The position numbers were made by a program, and so were the translations under genes. This document shows, piece by piece, positions 35,845 through 43,682 of a DNA stretch of 64,000 nucleotides (its first letter is position 1; the number at the start of each line of letters is the position of its first letter). The stretch comes from Pseudodesulfovibrio aespoeensis Aspo-2 (GTDB lineage Bacteria; Desulfobacterota; Desulfovibrionia; Desulfovibrionales; Desulfovibrionaceae): NCBI RefSeq assembly GCF_000176915.2, contig NC_014844.1, positions 434,001 to 498,000 on the forward strand, in the 5' to 3' direction. The notes beneath the pieces are model-generated. The model had not been told where the DNA came from and searched no databases. It saw only the letters and a program-made list of their open reading frames with translations.

Positions 35845-36700
35845 TCAATGAACATTCAAGTTGCCCCTGTATACGTCAGCGGGAGTTCTTTTGTCCAACG
35901 ACGAATGACCGCGCTCCTCGTTGTAGTACCGTAAATAGCACGTAAGCCCATGGTATAGCTCGATTCCTTCACAGTACGCCCTGGGGTAAATATCCTCATA
36001 TTTCACCGTCCACCACAGCCGCTCAATGAAGACGTTGTCGATTGCGCGACCTTTGCCGTCCATGCTGATTGCAATTCCCTTGCTCTGCAGAACTCCGGTA
36101 AATTCACGACTCGTGAACTGCGCTCCCTGGTCCGTGTTGAACACCTCCGGCGTAGAGATGCGCAAAGCCTTGTTGAGCGCATCCACGCAGAAAGAACTAT
36201 CCATCGAGTTCGATAGCTCCCAAGCCAGCACGAAGCGGCTCCACCAGTCTATCACTGCCACCAAGTACAGAAAGCCGCGCTGCATGGGGATGTAGGTGAT
36301 ATCAGCGCTCCAGACTTGATTTTTTTGTTCAATGGCAACTCCTTTCAGCAGATAAGGAAACACGGGATGCTCCGGGTTGGGGACACTCGTATGCGGCCCT
36401 GGAGTAATAGCCTGCAAACTCATCATCTGCATCAGTCGCTCAACCCGCTTGTGGTTGACCTGATGCCCTTGTGTCCTCAGCCAATCTGTCATGCGCGGCG
36501 AGCCGTAATCAGGCTGACGCAGGTACTGCTCGTCGATCAGACGCATCAGGGCCAAATTTTCATCGGATTCGGCCTCAGGCTTGTAGTAAAATCCCGAACG
36601 GGAAATGTCTGCCAGCTTGCATTGCCGCCGGATGGAATACTCCCGATCCGGTTTGATCCACTGGCGGCGCAGCTCAAGCGGCAGGCTTACAATTTTTTTT
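35845..36700 (-). CDS. IS3-family transposase, orfB (DDE domain)
   Basis: The orfB frame is open from the A-run at 36693-36700 to the stop at 35845. It contains an HTH_21-like segment then the DDE catalytic core: ADITYIPM (first Asp), NTDQGAQFTS (second Asp) and a WWTVKYEDIY segment with the Glu downstream in IERLWWTVKYE. TTG at 36555 is the first in-frame start of its own, but synthesis is more likely by -1 frameshift from orfA at the AAAAAAAA run. The frame is undamaged. Confidence 0.88.
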
Positions 36701-36965
36701 CAAGCCACTTGATATCCATTTTGAGCCGACCGATCTCCTCAAATAAAGGTGCGGTGATCTCTTCCTGGCCCTTGGCTTTCTTGCCACTGGAAAAGATGCC
36801 CTCGGCATTCTCAAGAAGCTGCCGCTTCCACGTGGAAATCTGGTTTGGGTGCACCTTGTGCTCCGCAGCCAGTTGCGCCAGCGTCTTCACGCCACGAATC
36901 GCCTCAAGCGCGACCTTGGCCTTGAACTTGTCCGACTGTTTCCGTCTTTTGCTGCTCTTTGTCAT
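36687..36965 (-). CDS. IS3-family transposase, orfA (helix-turn-helix)
   Basis: The product has 92 residues and is an HTH_Tnp_1 protein: KFKAKVALEAIRGVKTLAQL then HPNQISTWKRQLLENA, and a leucine-zipper-like end. It stops right after the slippery A-run (GAAAAAAAATTG), where some ribosomes should shift by -1 into orfB to make the fusion transposase. orfA alone usually represses. Confidence 0.88.
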   Translation of the reverse strand: MTKSSKRRKQSDKFKAKVALEAIRGVKTLAQLAAEHKVHPNQISTWKRQLLENAEGIFSSGKKAKGQEEITAPLFEEIGRLKMDIKWLEKKL

Positions 36966-37252
36966 ACGTCCTTCCTTATCGGTTTAAGGACGCTGATTCC
37001 ACCTTAACCGGGTGGTCCGAATTTCGGGGGAAAGCGTAGTATGTACCAGCTGAGAAAACGGAAACAATTTGATCAGGCTGTGGGTGGCAGAGGCGCACGC
37101 GCGTCCTGACATCCATCGGTGAAGTTGCGAGGTGAAGTCGGGGATATCGTCTTTTGGAAAGAGTTGTGTGAGAAACTCGCAGAAGCAGGGGGCTTGGGTT
37201 GTCCCAGACAATATGTCGTTGATGATTTTGCTAGCGCTTGAAGGGGTAATCT

Positions 37253-38446
37253 TCATTTTTGAGTGCTTTGTTCGGCTCTTGCTTTTGCTTTTTTGAACTC
37301 GCCCTGTTGCCAATTTGCCTTTTTGATTTCGTTGATAAAAGGACTGGTCGGGTACACCGTCACCACGTAGTCCACGACCTTCTTCCTACCTCCGGCTTGA
37401 TAGACCGGCTTTATCTTGTAGCTGGTAAACTTGCAGCGCGGTTTACCTATGTTTGGATTGTCGAGCCGAATTTGTAGGTTCAAAATCTGCCGCCTGATAT
37501 CTTCGTATCCCGACTTCTCTGCCAACTTTTTCGCATAGGATCTCTCTAGTTCCTTGATCTCTCGTTGGAATTTCTCAGATTCTGTTTTATTCTCCGAAAA
37601 TCGGGCGTCCAAAGTTATTTGATCCAGTGCGACTCGAAGCTGCCGCAGCGATTCGCGCAACCTTTTACCCACCGCAAACCCTGCACCAGTGAGAAATTGG
37701 ATAAGTCCAAAACTATAGCCCTTACCGTCGAGCTGCTTATGAGTATGAACAATCCGCTCTAGGAGTTTGCGACCCAAGGTGCTGATCCGGATCGAGGTCT
37801 CATAATCAAGAATTCTAAAGTCGCCATCTATGACGGCCGCAGTGGTGAGGGTGTTGAAGCTCACCACCACTTTTTTATTCTTGCCCTCCCCCATCACGCC
37901 TAGGCCCAAAATGTATGATTCCTCAAAACTAGTGCCCAGCTCGCTTTTGAGGATAAACGAAGATCTCCGCAGAATTTGAAGGCTCGTTAGAACCTCGACG
38001 TGGCTTGCCGTATGCCCCACCCTTCTTAGTTCTCTTCTAATCTCGCGGATCGAAAAAATCACGGTCATATGGCTATCCAGTACAGTGGCTCTTCCTGTGG
38101 TTGCCGCCATGTTCTTGAGGACTTCCAGAAGAATTTCTTCCTTTCCGCCTGGGTAGTAGTCCTGCCACTCCCCTTCCTGGTGACCCTTTATGATTTCCAC
38201 CCTACCGGGCAGGATCGAAACAGAGGCAACTAAGCCATTACACACGCAAAATGTCCTATTCAATACAGGCAAATGGCCACTCTTACTTCGCGGCTGTCGA
38301 GTTTGGTAAAAGAATAAAGGCGCCATGTTGATACGGGTTGTGAAAGAATGATTGAACGACGCTTTTATCTGACTAAAGAGGGGTAGCCACTTAGGCCTAC
38401 TCTCTACCATTGCTGATAGGTCATCATATTTTGTTCGGGTAAGCAT
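37253..38446 (-). CDS. Probable replication initiator of the island
   Basis: The protein has 397 residues. The region HMTVIFSIREIRRELRR and the following SSHVEVLTSLQILRRSSF-like stretch suit the two winged-helix domains found in Rep/RepA initiators of plasmids and satellite elements; a basic coiled region lies at the C-terminus. Its position next to the excisionase and integrase genes fits an element that replicates after excision. The seven iterons at 21755-22011 are possible binding sites. The family is inferred from architecture and context rather than a decisive motif. Confidence 0.6.
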   Translation of the reverse strand: MLTRTKYDDLSAMVESRPKWLPLFSQIKASFNHSFTTRINMAPLFFYQTRQPRSKSGHLPVLNRTFCVCNGLVASVSILPGRVEIIKGHQEGEWQDYYPGGKEEILLEVLKNMAATTGRATVLDSHMTVIFSIREIRRELRRVGHTASHVEVLTSLQILRRSSFILKSELGTSFEESYILGLGVMGEGKNKKVVVSFNTLTTAAVIDGDFRILDYETSIRISTLGRKLLERIVHTHKQLDGKGYSFGLIQFLTGAGFAVGKRLRESLRQLRVALDQITLDARFSENKTESEKFQREIKELERSYAKKLAEKSGYEDIRRQILNLQIRLDNPNIGKPRCKFTSYKIKPVYQAGGRKKVVDYVVTVYPTSPFINEIKKANWQQGEFKKAKARAEQSTQK

Positions 38447-38452
38447 AGGCGT

Positions 38453-38671
38453 CTACCCGAATGTCTCTTTCAACCATTCCAAAAAGCGATCCCGCTGGAT
38501 CACATCCTTCTTCCCAAAGCGAAGCAAAATGCTTTGCGGGAACTCCCCGCGGGCTTTCATGTTTTGCAGAGTTCGCCAACGCACAGCTCCACCGGTGTAT
38601 TCATCAACCGTCTTACCTGCAAAAATAGCAGGCATCTCTGCCCTCAGTTGCTCGATAATACTTTCGTTCAT
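38453..38671 (-). CDS. AlpA-like excisionase/DNA-binding protein
   Basis: The product has 72 residues. It has the winged-helix pattern in which a helix containing GAVRWRTLQNMKARGEFP is followed by a wing and FLEWLKETFG. Proteins of this type bend att DNA and control direction of integrase action or activate integrase transcription. It lies 174 bp downstream of the integrase gene on the same strand and 6 bp ahead of the Rep-like gene. The 174-bp gap holds a stem of AAAAGGAGAG with CTCTCCTTTT. Confidence 0.7.
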   Translation of the reverse strand: MNESIIEQLRAEMPAIFAGKTVDEYTGGAVRWRTLQNMKARGEFPQSILLRFGKKDVIQRDRFLEWLKETFG

Positions 38672-38845
38672 TTTATTAACCCTTAAAACAAAAAGGAGAG
38701 GACCACGAAAGCCATAGCCATCGTTGTTTCTCTCCTTTTGCTGGCATAACCAGCTTGGGGTTTCCGCTAGGTGGGTTAATCCCTAGCCCCCCGGTGGTCC
38801 ACTAATGAGCGCATTGCTGCACTCACTAAATCCTGTAACTCAATT

Positions 38846-40063
38846 TTATTGCTTCTCCAAGCTGTTTTTTAACAACTTATCCCACATCTCCATTACCAAC
38901 CGCTTCTCAGCCACGTGCTGAGACTTGTCATAGTGTTTTTCGCCCACGCCTTGTTCCCCATGATTAAAATGCCAATTAAGTAAATATGGAGCGCAGCCAG
39001 CATCAGACAAATGGGTTCGACACGTCCTGCGAATGTCACTTGGGCGCCAAAGCTCAACTTCCTCATGAGCACAAAACTTTTTCACAATGTCATTAATACT
39101 AGTGCAAGGCATAGTTTCCTTGGGACGCCAACGCTTCGGGAAAAGATATTGACTCTCGCCCTTAAGGCTTTTTATAATACTTACAGCGCGTTCAGTAAGC
39201 GGTACAACATGCTCCCTCTTATTCTTGGTTCGTTCGCCAGGAATAATCCAAATCATTTCTTCTAGATTGAATTCAGAAAAAGGAGCTTCGAGCACTTCTT
39301 TAACTCGCTGGCCACCAACCGCCAGAACAAGCCTAAAAAAAGAAGCAGTCTGGACAGTACAGTATTTATCCATGTTTTCCCATAACAGTTTAATTTCTAC
39401 ATAGCTTAAGAACCGATTTCTAGGTTGATATGCTGCTGCGTTGCGGGGAACAACTGCAACCGGATTTGCTTTCAAATCAAATTTGACGCACTGATTTGGG
39501 CGAAAGTAGTCAAATTCCCGCGAGATACCATAAGCAAATGCCCCATGAAGATATGACCTCAGGTGCGCCGCCATGGACGGCGCATCAGCGTGAACCTGCT
39601 CTAAAACGCGCTGAATATCCCGACTGCTGATTGTATTTGCCGCCCGATTTCTACCTAAATTGTCTGCAGCAGGAGTTACATTTCGGGAAGTAAGTAAAGA
39701 ACGCGCAACCTCTTTCCAAGATGTTTTATTTTGGGATCTTAGGTGATCAACATAGCCTTCAAAAAGGTCTTCAACGCTGCCGACGTCCCTCTCCTCTTCA
39801 AAAGCATACTGCTTGGCCTCCTTCATTTCGGAGTAGGTTTGAGGCCCCTCACAATTGCGGTGATTTGCTTTGAGTTGTCGAAGAATGTCATCACACTCTT
39901 TAGCGCTCACTTTATGCGAAGCCCAGCCAATAGCCTCCGACTTCGTTTTCCCTTTCAATTTGTAGGTTATCGTGAAGTACTGGTCATATTTGACCCCATG
40001 TCTTCTTTTCTTGTGTTTTCTATATCTTACGCCAGGAAAATCTGTCTTGTGCCAAACAGTCAT
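38846..40063 (-). CDS. Tyrosine integrase of the island
   Basis: The protein has 405 residues with the P4-type layout: an N-terminal arm-binding domain with KYDQYFTITYKLKGKTKSE, a SAM-like core-binding domain and a catalytic domain. The catalytic Arg is in AVGGQRVKEVLEAPF, the second box is RPSDIRRTCRTHLSDAG (Arg-x-x-Arg in place of the usual HxxR), and the end has WHFNHGEQGVGEKHYDKS with the Tyr. It sits beside attR, and arm-type repeats overlap its start, so autoregulation is likely. Confidence 0.93.
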   Translation of the reverse strand: MTVWHKTDFPGVRYRKHKKRRHGVKYDQYFTITYKLKGKTKSEAIGWASHKVSAKECDDILRQLKANHRNCEGPQTYSEMKEAKQYAFEEERDVGSVEDLFEGYVDHLRSQNKTSWKEVARSLLTSRNVTPAADNLGRNRAANTISSRDIQRVLEQVHADAPSMAAHLRSYLHGAFAYGISREFDYFRPNQCVKFDLKANPVAVVPRNAAAYQPRNRFLSYVEIKLLWENMDKYCTVQTASFFRLVLAVGGQRVKEVLEAPFSEFNLEEMIWIIPGERTKNKREHVVPLTERAVSIIKSLKGESQYLFPKRWRPKETMPCTSINDIVKKFCAHEEVELWRPSDIRRTCRTHLSDAGCAPYLLNWHFNHGEQGVGEKHYDKSQHVAEKRLVMEMWDKLLKNSLEKQ

Positions 40064-40065
40064 TC

Positions 40066-40088
40066 AGTACAACTCCTGTACAACTTTT
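40066..40088. promoter_or_regulatory. Probable integrase arm-type sites, right end
   Basis: GTACAACT and TGTACAACTTTT appear in the same spacing as at 14813-14836. They lie immediately upstream of the integrase start codon, so integrase binding here could repress its own gene. Between these and attR the 130 bp are AT-rich. Confidence 0.55.
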
Positions 40089-40225
40089 CTCTGTGAACTG
40101 TTTATATATTCTGTGCACGATTGTGCAGGTTCACAAATTAAACTATTAAATAAAACATCGGACTGTCAACGTGTTAGTGAAGAGCTGTGTACAAATGTGA
40201 AGGTTTGATATTTCAAAGAAATACC

Positions 40226-40283
40226 GATTCGTAATCAGTAGGTCCGGGGTTCAATTCCCCGTTCTGGCTCCAAGGAAATCAAG
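40226..40283 (+). repeat. attR: 58-bp copy of tRNA-Thr 3' half
   Basis: It is identical to 14709-14766. The 5' half of the tRNA is missing here, so this is a remnant att site and not a functional tRNA. Immediately downstream is a different terminator, which likely served the tRNA before the island arrived. The prophage integrase gene begins just beyond, so this may also be the prophage attL. Confidence 0.95.
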
Positions 40284-40319
40284 GGCTGACAAGGGTTTCT
40301 ACCCAAGTCAGCCCTTTTT
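40283..40319 (+). terminator. Terminator next to attR
   Basis: The stem GGGCTGAC/GTCAGCCC with an inner GGG/CCC pair is followed by TTTTT. It is positioned as the original tRNA-Thr terminator or that of the prophage. Confidence 0.85.
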
Positions 40320-40350
40320 CATACTGTCGAAAATTGACGAAAATTGACGA

Positions 40351-40387
40351 CCGAGGGACCCTTGTGCGGGTCCCTCGGTCCTGTTTT
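40351..40387. terminator. Terminator at prophage left end
   Basis: The 10-bp stem CCGAGGGACC/GGTCCCTCGG is followed by a T-run on the plus strand and AT-rich sequence on the other, so it could stop transcription from both sides. A direct repeat of GAAAATTGAC lies just before it at about 40329-40350. Confidence 0.75.
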
Positions 40388-40413
40388 TGGGTCCCTAACG
40401 GGTCCCTCAAAAA

Positions 40414-41445
40414 TCACTTCTTGTCGGTGGTCAGGTCGAGCGGACCTAGGCGCACGAGATTGACGGCGAGCTGCAAGGCATCATCCGTGACATCCGCGTA
40501 TGTGTCGGCGGTCACCCTGAACTCGGAGTGGCCAAGCAGTTTTTGCAGGGCCTTCATCCCTCCGCCGGATTCCAGCATGGCCACGGAGAAGGAGTGCCGA
40601 AGATCGTGCAGGGAAAGGTGGCCGAAGCCGCCGCGCTCCAGGGCGCGCTTGACCTCGTGGGTGTAGGTGTCGGCGTGGGCGTAGCGGTTGAAGATCCGGC
40701 CCTTGCCCCTCGGCATGGACTTGAGCACGGCCAGGAACGAGGCGCTCATCGGGTACGTCTTGCAGAGGTGCCGCTTCTCCTTGGCGATGAAATACTCGCG
40801 CCGGTCCCACATGATATCTTCCCACCGCAAGGCGACCAGCTCCGACCGGCGACGGCCGGTGGCCAGGCAGGCGACGACAAAGCGGCGCAGCCCGACATCC
40901 TCAATGGACCGGATGAACTCGGATATCTCTTTCGGCTCGATGAAGCCCACGCGCTTGGCCTGGGGCAAGAGCTTGGCTCCCTTGAAGGGATTGGCCTTCA
41001 GGTAGCCCCACTCGACGGCCTTGTTCATCACCGCCTTCGCGTGGCGCACGTAGTTGTTGATGCTTGACGGCTTCAGGTGGCGGTGCGTCCGCTTCAGCTC
41101 GTCCATGGTTTTCAGGGTGAGCATATCCAGGCGCTTGGTGCGGCCCTCGATGTCGATGACCTTGCGCATGGCCAGCCGGTTGGCCTTGAAGGTTTTGACC
41201 GGCTGTGTCTCGATGGCCCACGCCTCGAACTCGTCAGCGAACTGGCCCAGGTTCTTGTCGTTCTCACCTGTGATCCGCTGTATCTTGCCCTTGAGATATG
41301 CGTCCTTTATGGACCGGAGCAGTCGGCAAGCCTCGGAATAGTTGGTCGTACTTAGCGACAGCCGACGCCCGTCGAGCTTGTAGTAGTAGCTGGCCTTCCC
41401 GGCGACCTTGAGCGGCTTTTTGCTGATGCCCATGATGTCCGTCAT
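40414..41445 (-). CDS. Prophage tyrosine integrase
   Basis: The protein has 343 residues. A core-binding domain occupies about residues 60-150, and the catalytic residues are seen in TGRRRSELVALRW (Arg), LHDLRHSFSVAML (HxLR) and LGHSEFRVTADTYADV (His, Tyr). It lies directly inside the left boundary of the prophage. Its start codon overlaps the stop of the small DNA-binding gene by 4 bp. Confidence 0.93.
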   Translation of the reverse strand: MTDIMGISKKPLKVAGKASYYYKLDGRRLSLSTTNYSEACRLLRSIKDAYLKGKIQRITGENDKNLGQFADEFEAWAIETQPVKTFKANRLAMRKVIDIEGRTKRLDMLTLKTMDELKRTHRHLKPSSINNYVRHAKAVMNKAVEWGYLKANPFKGAKLLPQAKRVGFIEPKEISEFIRSIEDVGLRRFVVACLATGRRRSELVALRWEDIMWDRREYFIAKEKRHLCKTYPMSASFLAVLKSMPRGKGRIFNRYAHADTYTHEVKRALERGGFGHLSLHDLRHSFSVAMLESGGGMKALQKLLGHSEFRVTADTYADVTDDALQLAVNLVRLGPLDLTTDKK

Positions 41446-41654
41446 AGGCCCGCCTTTTTCATGAGGACCAGGGCCTTGCTTTCCAGACCATCAGAAAAAA
41501 CAGGCAGCGAGCTCTCCAGAATCCGCCAATCGTGGCGGCTCCCGGCCTGGACCTTTCGAGCCACCACATACCCATCGCGACACCACTTCCGCATAGTGTC
41601 GCGGTGGACATCTGCCAGCGCGCAGGCCCTGCCCATTTTGATCCAACGGTCCAT
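41442..41654 (-). CDS. Small DNA-binding protein ahead of integrase
   Basis: The product has 70 residues and the layout of a helix-turn-helix excisionase or plasmid-type regulator (ALADVHRDTMRKWCRDGYVVARKV, then a wing). It is coupled to the integrase gene by an ATGA overlap. An excisionase-like role is suggested by position and size. Confidence 0.6.
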   Translation of the reverse strand: MDRWIKMGRACALADVHRDTMRKWCRDGYVVARKVQAGSRHDWRILESSLPVFSDGLESKALVLMKKAGL

Positions 41655-41742
41655 TGATCAGCCCTCGTTTTATGAAGGGCTGAACGTTGCCACGTCGCAA
41701 CGCTATGCGTCAACTAAACGTTCGCTTTCCACCAAGGCAGAA

Positions 41743-42261
41743 TCATTCTTCCCCGCGCAGGGTCTCCGCTCGCTTCAGGATAACGCCAGGGTCAACTCCC
41801 ACGGCACGGCAAATCTTAGAGAAGTCGCTGGCACGCATTGAGGCTTTTCCGCGCATCATCGCTTTGATGTCGGGTAAATTCAGTATTTCAAGCTCTCGCG
41901 CAATGTCCGCTGTGCCTTTGCCCACAGCCTTGGCCACTACCACCAAGGTTGAGGCAATAGCCTTGTCCAGATCGGTCGGGGCCCGGTCAGGAGAGGGCGG
42001 TGGGAGTTCCCCATCATCCGACAAAAACACTTCGCGAAGCGGGATGCGCAGCCGATCTAAATACCTGATCATGTCTCGGAAAGTGGTTCGCTCGCCACCC
42101 CTTCTGTCCTGAATCCACCGATTGACTGTGGCCCTGTCGCAGCCAAGCATTCGAGCAATTGACGACTGGGTTGCACCGGCCTTCAATCGCTCGTTGATTC
42201 TGGAAAGGATGAGTCCCCAAGCGCGTTCATTGATTTTATAGCTATCCATGATTTCGGCCAT
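41743..42261 (-). CDS. Prophage repressor, XRE/CI-like
   Basis: The protein has 172 residues. A helix-turn-helix is near the N-terminus (GATQSSIARMLGCDRATVNRWI), and a second region near the C-terminus (GKASMRASDFSKICRAVGVD) resembles another HTH-like fold. No LexA-type Ser-Lys protease is present, so SOS self-cleavage is not expected. It is divergent from the Cro-like gene, as expected for the maintenance repressor. A strong ribosome site (GGAGGATAT) supports the ATG at 42261. Confidence 0.75.
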   Translation of the reverse strand: MAEIMDSYKINERAWGLILSRINERLKAGATQSSIARMLGCDRATVNRWIQDRRGGERTTFRDMIRYLDRLRIPLREVFLSDDGELPPPSPDRAPTDLDKAIASTLVVVAKAVGKGTADIARELEILNLPDIKAMMRGKASMRASDFSKICRAVGVDPGVILKRAETLRGEE

Positions 42262-42333
42262 ATATCCTCCAATGTTAATATGGCGCAGTTTTTGTCGTTG
42301 ACCTTTGCGTTGTACTATGACAACACTCCACCC
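42262..42333. promoter_or_regulatory. Divergent lysogeny-switch operator/promoters
   Basis: The 72-bp gap between the repressor and Cro-like genes contains TTGTC and GACAA in inverted orientation (about 42294-42324), flanking a TACTAT -10-like element. It should hold both promoters and the operators for repressor and Cro. Exact promoter edges cannot be fixed by eye. Confidence 0.5.
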
Positions 42334-42543
42334 ATGAAAAACGCACTTGAGCTCTATCGGGAGTCAAATGGCTTTGGCTACGCGGAACTTTCGCGCTTGG
42401 TCGGGTTCGACCGGGCTACCGTCTGGAGGCACTGCAAGGCCACATTAGTGCCCGAGGCGGCAGCCGCGCGCTATCACGCAAAACTGCAGATCCCTCTGGA
42501 GGACCTGCGGCCGGATCTGTTCGCAAGCGATACCACAACCTAG
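42334..42543 (+). CDS. Cro/YdaS-like small HTH regulator
   Basis: The product has 69 residues with a helix-turn-helix GYAELSRLVGFDRATVWRHC. I set the start at the ATG at 42334; the longer reading runs back into the operator region. Divergence from the repressor and position at the head of the early operon fit a Cro function. Confidence 0.7.
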   Translation: MKNALELYRESNGFGYAELSRLVGFDRATVWRHCKATLVPEAAAARYHAKLQIPLEDLRPDLFASDTTT

Positions 42544-42596
42544 CACCCGGGTGTGGCCATCGCCACCTATGTGCTGAAACCACGGAGGAGAACACC

Positions 42597-43079
42597 ATGG
42601 AAACCAAGCTGGACACCCAAGCCCTGGCCGGGATGGACGCTGTGGACGCATTCAAGGTCGCCATCATGAAGTCGTCAAAGGAGTTGCCCGCAGTCGCCAG
42701 GGAGATGGGCTGGAGCGATTCGCACACGCGCCGGATATTCTCCACGGATCGCTACTTCCCCTCCTTCGAGGACATCCCCAAATTTTGCCATGTCGTCGGC
42801 AACACCCTGGTCGTCCAGTGGCTGCAGGCAAAAGCCATGACCTACGGGCTGCCCCAGGACGTGCGCAATCTGGACTGCGAGAATCTGGTCTGGAAAATCG
42901 GCGAGCTCTTTGCAGAGGTCGGCGACGTCGGGCGCAAAGGGCAGGAGGCCATAGCGGACGGCCAGCTTGAAGCGCACGAGCTGCGTGAGATCATCAACGA
43001 AGTGAAGGACGTCCTCACTGCGGGCATGGAGCTGGTAGGCGACCTGCGGGTACTCGAGCGCGAACTGTCCAAGAAGTAG
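42597..43079 (+). CDS. CII-like phage regulatory protein
   Basis: The protein has 160 residues. The N-terminal half (DAVDAFKVAIMKSSKELPAVAREMGWSDSHTRRIF, then a conserved FPSFEDIPKFCHVVG) matches the P2-type CII regulatory family (PF06892). In P2-like phages such proteins control lysogeny or early gene expression. It has a GGAGG ribosome site. The C-terminal half is helical and less conserved. Confidence 0.7.
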   Translation: METKLDTQALAGMDAVDAFKVAIMKSSKELPAVAREMGWSDSHTRRIFSTDRYFPSFEDIPKFCHVVGNTLVVQWLQAKAMTYGLPQDVRNLDCENLVWKIGELFAEVGDVGRKGQEAIADGQLEAHELREIINEVKDVLTAGMELVGDLRVLERELSKK

Positions 43080-43087
43080 GAGGCCTC

Positions 43088-43438
43088 ATGACGAGCAGAG
43101 CCGCAATACGCACAGCACGACAAAGGACCCTAGCCCGACTCATCAAAGAGGGGCTTGCCTCCCACAAGACATGCCTGGAACTCGTAGAGATCCAGGCGCG
43201 GTTTCGGGGAGACGCCGCATTCCCCCTCCTCTCACAGCTGCATCTGTTCGTGTCCACCCAGCACGTATCCGCCCCGCACCCCGGCCCCGGCCAAGTGCGC
43301 AGAGTCATTCTCCTGAACAACCTCGCCAAGCGCTACGCCAACGAGATCCTCGGGGCCGCGGAGAGCGAGGACTTGGCGACCGCCGAATTTGGCTCCATTG
43401 GCGACCCGATCTTCACAATGTCAGCAGCAAGGATGTGA
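43088..43438 (+). CDS. Unknown early phage protein
   Basis: The product has 116 residues, begins with a basic segment (SRAAIRTARQRTLARLIKEG) and has no Cys or clear motif. I do not recognise the family. It lies between the CII-like gene and a small zinc-ribbon gene in the early operon, with a GGAGG-type site ahead. Confidence 0.6.
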   Translation: MTSRAAIRTARQRTLARLIKEGLASHKTCLELVEIQARFRGDAAFPLLSQLHLFVSTQHVSAPHPGPGQVRRVILLNNLAKRYANEILGAAESEDLATAEFGSIGDPIFTMSAARM

Positions 43439-43439
43439 C

Positions 43440-43682
43440 ATGCAGGAACTCACCCAGACCCTTTGGGCATGCACCAAATGCAACAGGCTTTTCGCGGGAA
43501 TCCCGATGCCGGGCGGGGGACTGCCATGCGGGCACACCTACGAAGTCGCCGCAACTGCCCAAGAGGTAACCCGCTCCATGCGGATCGCCCTGGAGGTGGA
43601 GGTGCGAATCGCGGAGAAGGACAGCATCGACTTCGACCTACAAGACTTCGTGGAGGGACTGGAGGAGCTGGTGAATGACTAG
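43440..43682 (+). CDS. Small zinc-ribbon early protein
   Basis: The product has 80 residues. CTKCNRLF and a later CGHTYEV give a likely zinc-binding set (Cys, Cys, Cys, His), followed by an acidic C-terminus (EKDSIDFDLQDFVEGLEEL). I set the start at 43440, 1 bp after the previous stop. Its stop overlaps the start of the primase-helicase gene, suggesting translational coupling. Confidence 0.6.
   Translation: MQELTQTLWACTKCNRLFAGIPMPGGGLPCGHTYEVAATAQEVTRSMRIALEVEVRIAEKDSIDFDLQDFVEGLEELVND

Larger units (their letters stand above)
35692..37019 (-). mobile_element. IS3-family insertion sequence
   Basis: The element is about 1328 bp and its ends carry imperfect inverted repeats: TGGACCAC with TTAAGGTGGA on the left, and the complement of CGGACCAC with TTAAGGTGGA on the right. 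It contains orfA and orfB in the usual overlapping arrangement. I could not see a clear target-site duplication. It lies between the cargo region and the replication/integration module of the island. Confidence 0.8.

Noticed and set aside
40226-40275. Second tRNA-Thr gene
   Set aside because: The 5' half is missing; only the 58-bp att copy is present.
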